This document shows positions 1-5,826 of a DNA stretch of 6,979 nucleotides, piece by piece. The DNA is from Rhodothermia bacterium (lineage in GTDB: Bacteria > Bacteroidota > Rhodothermia > Rhodothermales > JABDKH01), in NCBI GenBank assembly GCA_030431165.1, contig JAUIJQ010000168.1, forward strand, positions 1 to 6,979, in the 5' to 3' direction. The notes beneath the pieces are model-generated. The model was not told where the DNA came from. It saw only the letters and a list, made by a program, of their open reading frames with translations, and ran no database searches. Every line of letters starts with the position of its first letter. The first letter of the stretch is position 1. The position numbers and the translations under genes are program-made.

Positions 1-1
1 G

Positions 2-994
2 ATTGAAGGCGTGGAGGTTGTCCGCGCGTTTGATATGGACACACGTCGCGGTGTGCTTGCAGCCTGCGATGAAGTGGAGAAGCGGGCCCCCGACTGGGTG
101 TTGCTGCAGTTTAACCAGTATTCGTACGGACGTTGGGGCGTAAATCCCTTTTTGCCTTTGCTGGTGCGGCGCATCCGGGCATTGGAAGGAGCACCGCAAG
201 TAGCTTTTCTCGCCCACGAAGACTTTATCCCAATCCGGAACGTCAAGTCTGCCGTGTTTGGCGCCATCCAGCGACTGCAGTTTCTGGGATTGGGCCGCGG
301 GTCCGATCTGTTCCTGACTACGATTGAACCGTGGGCCAAGAAGTACGGGGCCTGGTTCGGCGAAGATGGCACACGCGTCTTACCCGTCGGAGCAAACATC
401 CCGCATGCGACGACCTCGCGCGAAGAAGCTCGACAACTGCTGGGCATCGCGGACGGCGAACTTATCATCGGCTACTTCGGCTCCGTTCGGATTGATCGCC
501 GCTTCGACGCTGTTGCAAAGTTGTTGCATGCCGCGACAGACGGGGGGAATCCGACACGCGTCCTGTATGTCGGGAAAGATGGTGCCGAGGCTTCTCGTAT
601 TGCGGGTCCCGAATGCGTAATTGATGTGGGGCCACTGGGAGCTCAGGACGCGGCAAACACACTCGTTGCATCCGATATCTGGGCGGCTCCCTACATCGAT
701 GGATTGTCGTGTCGGCGCGGCGGATTTCTTGCCGGATTGCAGCTTGGCGTCCCGTCGCTGAGTAACGTCGGCGAGCTTACTGACCAGACGCTGCTAGATC
801 TCGACGACACGTGCTTTGTACTGGCGCCAGACGCCACCGACGAGAGCTTCGTTCAGTCAGGGTTGAAGCTGGCGACAGACCCGGCGATGCGCCTGTCGCT
901 TGCGGTGAGCGGCAGCAAACTCTACGAGGAGATGTTCTCGTGGTCTTCGATCGCGAACAGGCTCCGAGGGTACCTCACGGTCAATGCCGGATAA
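2..994 (+). CDS. Glycosyltransferase, GT-B fold (GT4-like), N-terminus cut off by window start
   Basis: Probable sugar transferase acting on the cytoplasmic side in surface-polysaccharide assembly. The frame is already open at base 2 (codons for I-E-G precede a GTG at 11), and the protein lacks the first beta-strand and glycine-rich loop that begin GT-B enzymes. I therefore read it as 5'-truncated, by roughly 45 residues compared with the other transferases here, rather than starting at GTG 11. Numbering from that GTG, the linker into the C-terminal domain is GYFGSVR at 154-160, a nucleotide-binding strand is RVLYVGKD at 183-190, and the donor-site region is YIDGLSCRRGGFLAGLQLGVP at 228-248 (692-754). 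In that region the two glutamates of the usual EX7E motif are Ser233 and Ala241. From memory, a DG-x-S-x-RRG signature recurs in some GT4-like proteins, so this is probably a subfamily trait and not decay. Donor and acceptor are unknown. It ends in TAA at 992-994 and overlaps the next gene by 11 bases. Confidence 0.85.
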   Translation: MEGVEVVRAFDMDTRRGVLAACDEVEKRAPDWVLLQFNQYSYGRWGVNPFLPLLVRRIRALEGAPQVAFLAHEDFIPIRNVKSAVFGAIQRLQFLGLGRGSDLFLTTIEPWAKKYGAWFGEDGTRVLPVGANIPHATTSREEARQLLGIADGELIIGYFGSVRIDRRFDAVAKLLHAATDGGNPTRVLYVGKDGAEASRIAGPECVIDVGPLGAQDAANTLVASDIWAAPYIDGLSCRRGGFLAGLQLGVPSLSNVGELTDQTLLDLDDTCFVLAPDATDESFVQSGLKLATDPAMRLSLAVSGSKLYEEMFSWSSIANRLRGYLTVNAG

Positions 995-2108
995 CCGTAC
1001 GGGAATCGTAATACCGATTGCGGAGAAGCGCGGAGGCGCTGAGCAGAGTCTGCTGGACTTCCTGAGCGGCGTTGACCAGGCGTCACACGACGCGTATCGC
1101 CTACTTTTTCTCGTTGACGGCCCGATGGTCGAAACGGCTCGAGCGCTTGGATTCACATCCACCGTTGTGAATGCGGGACGGCTGCGAAATCTAGGTCGAA
1201 TGCTCCTGACACAACGAGCGATTGCCAAGTGGATTCGCAGCCATCAGATCGACGTAGTAGTGTCCTGGATGAGTAAGGCCCACCTTTATGCGTCAATTCC
1301 GGCGAAGATATCGGGTGCAAGACCAGCGTGGTTTCAGCATGACGTCTACGCCGGCAGCAGGATGGACAAGTTGAATGCAACACTGCCGACATCGCTGGTG
1401 CTCTGCTGCTCGCAGGGTTCAGCAGACGCAATGCGTGCGCGTTTTCCGAACGTCCCAACAGTCTCCACGCGGTTGGCCGTTGATGCAGTCCGATTCGACG
1501 CCAATGCTTGTGAGTCTCCGCGGCAAGCCCGCGTTCAGCTCGGCCTGGAACCTGATGTGCCCTTTGTCCTGCTGGTGTCGCGCCTGGAGCGCTGGAAAGG
1601 CGTTCATGTTTTTCTTGAGGCGGCACTAAGCTTGCTGGATGCCGGTCAGAAGGCTCAGTTTGCCGTTGTTGGCGGCACGCATCCCCTGGATCCCGGCTAC
1701 GAGCAAGAACTACAGGACACCATTGCTCGTTCTGGTCACTCCGAGCGGATACAATTGGCCGGTCACCAGAAGAATGTGCCCGAATGGATGTGTGCTGCAG
1801 ACGTTGTGACCCATACATCGGTCAAACCGGAACCGTTTGGGATCGTTGTGTTGGAAGCAATGGCGATGGGCAAGCCGGTCATTGCAACCGCGCACGGTGG
1901 TCCGACAGAGGTCATTACACACAATCACGACGGACTCCTGATTCAGCCCGATAACGCAAACGTGCTGGCCGATACGATTCTGGGTCTCTTGGGTGATCGT
2001 GCAGGGCGCACGAAACTGGGCGCGGAAGCCGTTAAGACGGCGTCGGCGTATACACCCGAGCGCTTTGCGGGTGACGTGGAAGCAGCGATAGAAACAGTCC
2101 GAGGATAA
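984..2108 (+). CDS. Glycosyltransferase family 4 (group 1)
   Basis: A complete 374-residue retaining GT-B glycosyltransferase, normal length for GT4. The N-terminal Rossmann domain opens with a hydrophobic strand (GIVIPIA, 7-13) and the RGGAE loop at 16-20, as in many GT4 enzymes. WFQHD at 116-120 lies in the acceptor domain. The C-terminal donor domain begins at FVLLVSRLERWKG (194-206), with Arg/Lys residues expected to hold the nucleotide diphosphate. It then has the canonical EX7E motif, Glu283 to Glu291, in PEPFGIVVLEAMAMGKPVI (282-300), followed by HGGPTEVI. ATG 984 is preferred because it places the first strand and GGAE loop correctly. GAGGG at 966-970 is a rather distant ribosome site, so coupling to the upstream gene is likely. 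The role is addition of one sugar to a lipid-linked repeat unit; specificity cannot be told. Its closest relative in the window by motifs is the last gene (5827-6979). Family assignment is firm. Confidence 0.93.
   Translation: MPDNRTGIVIPIAEKRGGAEQSLLDFLSGVDQASHDAYRLLFLVDGPMVETARALGFTSTVVNAGRLRNLGRMLLTQRAIAKWIRSHQIDVVVSWMSKAHLYASIPAKISGARPAWFQHDVYAGSRMDKLNATLPTSLVLCCSQGSADAMRARFPNVPTVSTRLAVDAVRFDANACESPRQARVQLGLEPDVPFVLLVSRLERWKGVHVFLEAALSLLDAGQKAQFAVVGGTHPLDPGYEQELQDTIARSGHSERIQLAGHQKNVPEWMCAADVVTHTSVKPEPFGIVVLEAMAMGKPVIATAHGGPTEVITHNHDGLLIQPDNANVLADTILGLLGDRAGRTKLGAEAVKTASAYTPERFAGDVEAAIETVRG
2101..2105 (+). promoter_or_regulatory. Ribosome binding site for the membrane protein gene
   Basis: GAGGA lies four bases before the GTG at 2110, inside the last codons of the preceding glycosyltransferase. 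It supports GTG as the start over the ATG at 2188, which would remove much of the first membrane segment. The spacing is on the short side. Confidence 0.55.
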
Positions 2109-2109
2109 C

Positions 2110-3531
2110 GTGGCGATAGCGGGAGCTGGCAGCATACGGAACGCGAAGACCGGGCTCATTGCAGCCGGCGGTCTGCTAGTGCTGTGCATGTTGCTCGCCC
2201 TCGCCGCGATCGGTCAGTTCAGGCTCGCGCTCGCCGGGACGATCCTGGCATTCCTTACCGGCCTGTCGATGATGAGTGTCAAGGCAGGACTGTTTGGCAC
2301 GCTGACCTATCTCGCCATGCTGGGCGAAGGGCGGAGGCTACTCATTTCCATGGACGGCTGGCCCGCGCTTGATCCACTGCTGATGGTTGGTCCCGCGATG
2401 CTGGCTGTGCTTGTTGTGCCGGCGCTCGCGAAGCGCGAAGTGAGGCTGGACACAGCCCTCTCAAAAGCGGTTGCGCTACTGATGGCGGTGATGATCCTCC
2501 AGATCTTCAACCCCCGACAAGGTCCGCTGATCGTAGGGGTAAGCGGCGCTCTGTTTTATCTCGTGCCTATCACCTGGTTCTGGGTCGGACGGAACGTGCT
2601 GACGTCTCCAGTGCTGAAGACACTGCTCTACCGTTTCCTGCTTCCACTTGGTATCGTTGCGGCGCTTTACGGGTTGTATCAGAGCATCTTCGGATATCTT
2701 CCGCATCAGATGGCGTGGTACTACATCGCGGGATATCTGTCCCTCGGTCCGATAGAAGCGTTGAAGCCCGTGTCATTCTTTGCTTCATCAACTGAGCATG
2801 CGATCGTGTTGTCAGTTGGTGCCGTTATCATGGCTGCGGGCTTCCTGCGCGGGCAGAAAGGCAACGCGCTGTTGTTTCTTGGCCTGTTTGCCTGTGTCTT
2901 CATCGTCGGCTCTCGCGGCCCGGTTGTTCGAATCGTGGCGGCAGCCGCGGCGCTGTGGGCCATTCTGAGTCCGAACCGATCTACCTGGATCCTGCGTGGC
3001 CTTGTCGGATTGGTGATCGGCGCATTTGGTTTGTACTGGAGCTCGACGCAGGTCGCCCAGGTCGCGGGCGATGGCGCGATCGGCTTCTACGTCGACAGGC
3101 AGGCGGGTGCGTTTGCCAATCCGCTTGACAAGAAGGAGTCCACCGCGACGATTCATGGTGCCATGTTCATGAACGGCATCCGGCGGGGGGTGGCCGAGCC
3201 GCTCGGACACGGACTTGGCTACACGACGACCGCGTCCGTGAAGTTCGGATCAGACGGATTCAGCTCCGAGGTTGATATATCAAATCTTTTCCTTTCAGGG
3301 GGCGTTGTCGGCGGGCTCATCTATCTGGTCATCGTCATACTCGTTGCGCGCACGGCATTGTTTAACTGGCAGCGCGATCGCGGCATAGTGGCACTTTGTG
3401 TCAGCGGTATTCTGTTGCTGACCGTCGGCGAGTGGCTGCATGGAATGGCCTACTTCATGTCAACAATAAACTGGCTGCTGATCGGCGCCCTCGACGGCGC
3501 ATATAGTCGAAACCTCAAAGCAGCGAGCTAA
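2110..3531 (+). CDS. Polytopic membrane protein, O-antigen polymerase / ligase class (Wzy-like)
   Basis: A 473-residue inner-membrane protein, starting GTG, with about 12 hydrophobic segments (approximately 14-34, 38-56, 89-107, 119-135, 143-160, 171-195, 233-247, 254-267, 271-289, 294-310, 395-415, 426-442, 448-463). One long hydrophilic loop, about 311-392, is probably periplasmic. This is the plan of the Wzy polymerase / WaaL ligase class. Two family-like motifs are visible: GSRGP at 267-271, with Arg269 after a membrane segment, and GHGLG at 366-370 followed by SNLFLSGGVVGGLIYL at 391-406, just before the next membrane segment. In WaaL ligases a conserved His begins an H(X)10G motif here; this protein has Ser391 with Gly402 in register. 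That absence and the glycosyltransferase neighbours favour a repeat-unit polymerase over a lipid A-core ligase. It sits one base after the upstream gene and its TAA overlaps the next ATG. Class is secure; polymerase versus ligase is inference. Confidence 0.85.
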   Translation: MAIAGAGSIRNAKTGLIAAGGLLVLCMLLALAAIGQFRLALAGTILAFLTGLSMMSVKAGLFGTLTYLAMLGEGRRLLISMDGWPALDPLLMVGPAMLAVLVVPALAKREVRLDTALSKAVALLMAVMILQIFNPRQGPLIVGVSGALFYLVPITWFWVGRNVLTSPVLKTLLYRFLLPLGIVAALYGLYQSIFGYLPHQMAWYYIAGYLSLGPIEALKPVSFFASSTEHAIVLSVGAVIMAAGFLRGQKGNALLFLGLFACVFIVGSRGPVVRIVAAAAALWAILSPNRSTWILRGLVGLVIGAFGLYWSSTQVAQVAGDGAIGFYVDRQAGAFANPLDKKESTATIHGAMFMNGIRRGVAEPLGHGLGYTTTASVKFGSDGFSSEVDISNLFLSGGVVGGLIYLVIVILVARTALFNWQRDRGIVALCVSGILLLTVGEWLHGMAYFMSTINWLLIGALDGAYSRNLKAAS

Positions 3532-4673
3532 TGAAATTCGCCATCGTTACCCACAACGTGATTCGTGGCGACGGTCAGGGACGTGTGAACTACGAGTTCG
3601 TGCGCTTTCTTCTCGACAGGGGAGACGACGTGACGCTCTTTGCTGACGCGGTCGACGAGACCCTGATTCAAGATGGCGTACGTTGGATACACGTTCGCCC
3701 AGGATTCGAAGAGATCGACCTGCTGAAAGTCTGGCGCTTTCGGATGTTGGCGAACCGCGCTCTTCGCAACCACAGTGGTTCATTCGATCGCATCGTTGCA
3801 TGTGGCGTGGTCACGGATCATCCGCATGATCTCAACGTCGCGCACTTTGTGCACGGGACCTGGATTCGTTCGCCATTCCATGATTCGAAGATCAGAAAGT
3901 CGTTTCGCAGCGCGTATCAGTGGGTCTTTTCGTCACTGAATGCACGATGGGAACGGCAGGTGTTTGACAGCGCACGTCAAGTCGGCGCCGTTTCTGCCAT
4001 GGTGCGTGACGAGCTTGCTACAATAGGCGTTGCTCCCGAGAAACTTGTAGTGCTGGGGAATGGCGTGGACACCGACGAGTTCAAGCCCGGACCAGCCGTA
4101 CGTCGCGACTTTGGCCTTCCGGAAGATGTCCCGGTCGCGCTGTTTGTCGGTGACCTGCAGTCTTCCATCAAGAACCTGGACACACTCCTGGCGGCGGCGA
4201 AGCACGTACCGAATCTCCATGTGGCAGTAGCCGGTCGTCCCGAAGGCAGCCCATTTCCGGCTATGGCCGACTCGATGGGTTTGAGTAATCGCGTGCACTT
4301 TCTCGGGTTTCAACGAGACGTCGCTGGACTCATGCGCGCCTGCGACTTCTTCGTCCTGGTGTCGAGGCGGGATTCTTGTCCGCTAGTTGTTCTCGAAGCG
4401 CTTGCGTCGGGGCTTCCCGTTGTGACTGCCACAACAGTTGGCAACGCTGACCTCGTGGGTGATCGCTGTGGCTTCGTTGTTGACAATCCGGAGGATGTCG
4501 ACGGCGTGGCGGATGCACTGCGGAAACTGTCAGACAATACTGAACTGCGAGATCGACTGTCACAGAACGCCCGACAGCAGGCGCTGCAGCATTCTTGGGA
4601 GCGCATGTCCATGCGATACCTTGACGCGCTCGGCATTGAATCCGCAGAAGACATTGCAGAGGAGTTGACCTGA
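3531..4673 (+). CDS. Glycosyltransferase family 4, D-X7-E variant
   Basis: A complete 380-residue GT4 enzyme. The N-terminal domain starts directly with a strand (MKFAIVTHNV) and a glycine-containing loop, GDGQGRVNYEF (13-23), in place of the common GG motif. AHFVHGTW (104-111) lies in the acceptor domain. The second domain follows VVLGNGVDTDEF (173-184). The donor site shows FVGDLQSSIKN (205-215), with Lys214 as the likely phosphate-binding lysine. SRRDSCPLVVLEALASGLPV (278-297) gives Asp281 and Glu289 in the EX7E positions, a conservative change. ATG 3531 is fixed by the TAATG overlap with the membrane protein's stop and by the strand beginning at residue 2. Its own ribosome site (AGCGAG near 3522-3527) is weak, so translation is probably coupled. 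It likely adds a sugar to the repeat unit; donor and acceptor are unknown. The C-terminal tail after about 366 is acidic and beyond the usual domain. Confidence 0.92.
   Translation: MKFAIVTHNVIRGDGQGRVNYEFVRFLLDRGDDVTLFADAVDETLIQDGVRWIHVRPGFEEIDLLKVWRFRMLANRALRNHSGSFDRIVACGVVTDHPHDLNVAHFVHGTWIRSPFHDSKIRKSFRSAYQWVFSSLNARWERQVFDSARQVGAVSAMVRDELATIGVAPEKLVVLGNGVDTDEFKPGPAVRRDFGLPEDVPVALFVGDLQSSIKNLDTLLAAAKHVPNLHVAVAGRPEGSPFPAMADSMGLSNRVHFLGFQRDVAGLMRACDFFVLVSRRDSCPLVVLEALASGLPVVTATTVGNADLVGDRCGFVVDNPEDVDGVADALRKLSDNTELRDRLSQNARQQALQHSWERMSMRYLDALGIESAEDIAEELT
4659..4664 (+). promoter_or_regulatory. Ribosome binding site for the glycosyltransferase at 4673
   Basis: GAGGAG is placed eight bases before ATG 4673, inside the end of the preceding gene. 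It is the best Shine-Dalgarno match in the window and fixes the start at the TGATG overlap. Confidence 0.7.
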
Positions 4674-5824
4674 TGTCCGTCAGTTCCAGTACGGCGATCA
4701 GATCATTGACGGTTGGCATGGGATGGTACCCCGTCAATCAGGGTAACGGCCTGGACAGGGTTTTCTTTGAGCTTTTCCGTCACGCTCCCGCGGCAGGGCT
4801 GGACATGGACGCAATCGTTGTGTCAGCTCCTCAAATTCGGGCCCCGCGCGTCCACGTTGTCGATGAAGCGATGTCGGCGCCCGCACGCATTGCCGCAGTG
4901 GGCAAGACAGCGAGATCGCTGGCGGCGTCGGCCGACGTGCTTTCAGCCCACTTTGCCCTGTACGCTTTGCCGCTTGTCCGGCTCGCCCGCAAACAACCGC
5001 TCGTGGTACACTTTCACGGACCCTGGGCCGCAGAATCCAGAGCGGAGGGGCAATCCGCAGTGCAGTATCAGTTGAAGCGTCTCGTCGAACAGCGGGTATA
5101 CTCGTCCGCGACGCGATTCATCGTGCTGTCTGAGGCGTTTCGCGATATGCTCGTCAAGGACTTTCGCGCAAACGCTGATGATATAGACGTTGTCCCGGGT
5201 GGCGTTGACCTTGCCAGGTTTCAGGTCGCAGCGTCGAAAGACGAACTAAGGACGCGCCTTGGTTGGCCTGCTGACCGCCCGATCATGGTTTGCGTGCGCC
5301 GCCTCGTACGGCGGGTCGGTATCGAGAATCTCATCGACGCAATGGTCGAGATAAATCGAACATGTCCTGACCTGCTTCTGAAGATTGGTGGTCGCGGGCC
5401 GCTGGAGGATGAGCTGAAACGGCGCGTGCACGAACGAGGGCTGGATAACAGTGTCGAGTTCCTCGGATTTGTGCCGGAAGAGACGCTACCCGCAGTATAT
5501 GCGGCCGCTGACGCATCAGTTATTCCGACGGTTGGGCTTGAGGGATTCGGTCTGATCGCCGCTGAATCACTTGCGGCCGGCACCCCGCCGTTTGTCACTC
5601 CGGTTGGTGGTCTGCCCGAAGTTGTGCGTGACCTGGATGCGACGCTGATTCTCGAGTCCTCATCACACACGGCAATTGCGGATCGGATTATCCGCTGGCA
5701 GCGCGGTGACGCTGCTGTCCCATCGCGGGACGCGTGTCGAGCGTACGCCGAACAGAAGTTCGACTGGGCCAGGGTGGCTGCGCGTACGCGACAGGTGTAC
5801 GAGGTTGCACGGCAGGCATCGTAG
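4673..5824 (+). CDS. Glycosyltransferase family 4, HFHGPW / VRRLVRR type
   Basis: A complete 383-residue GT4 enzyme. After a short serine-rich start, the first strand and loop run SLTVGMGWYP (11-20) and GNGLDRVFFEL (24-34). VVHFHGPWAAES (111-122) carries His113 and His115 of the acceptor domain and recurs, from memory, in a GT4 subgroup. VPGGVDLARF (174-183) precedes the donor domain. The donor site has VCVRRLVRRVGIENLIDA (206-223), where Arg214 stands at the position of the lysine in the common KG motif. The EX7E motif is intact: Glu290 to Glu298 in VGLEGFGLIAAESLAAGTP (287-305), followed by GGLPEVV. ATG 4673 overlaps the preceding TGA by one base and has a strong ribosome site. The expected role is adding one sugar to the lipid-linked repeat unit; the acceptor and nucleotide sugar cannot be named. 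The family is certain, and the subgroup remark rests on motif memory only. Confidence 0.92.
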   Translation: MSVSSSTAIRSLTVGMGWYPVNQGNGLDRVFFELFRHAPAAGLDMDAIVVSAPQIRAPRVHVVDEAMSAPARIAAVGKTARSLAASADVLSAHFALYALPLVRLARKQPLVVHFHGPWAAESRAEGQSAVQYQLKRLVEQRVYSSATRFIVLSEAFRDMLVKDFRANADDIDVVPGGVDLARFQVAASKDELRTRLGWPADRPIMVCVRRLVRRVGIENLIDAMVEINRTCPDLLLKIGGRGPLEDELKRRVHERGLDNSVEFLGFVPEETLPAVYAAADASVIPTVGLEGFGLIAAESLAAGTPPFVTPVGGLPEVVRDLDATLILESSSHTAIADRIIRWQRGDAAVPSRDACRAYAEQKFDWARVAARTRQVYEVARQAS

Positions 5825-5826
5825 AC

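Noticed and set aside
11..13. GTG as the true start of the first glycosyltransferase
   Set aside because: The frame is open upstream to the window edge, no ribosome site is visible, and the protein would lack the first strand and loop of the GT-B fold. It is better read as a truncated gene.
1153..1818. 221-residue open frame on the - strand
   Set aside because: It lies opposite a well-supported GT4 gene, has a low-complexity Arg/Ser/His-rich composition and shows no recognisable motif. It is a shadow of the coding strand.
2188..2190. ATG as an alternative start for the membrane protein
   Set aside because: It would cut away most of the first membrane segment, and the GTG at 2110 has a GAGGA site and abuts the upstream stop.
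3272..3283. Perfect 12-base palindrome TTGATATATCAA in an AT-rich patch
   Set aside because: It falls inside the membrane protein gene and encodes the conserved region before a membrane segment. There is no second copy and no promoter-like context, so chance is the simplest explanation.
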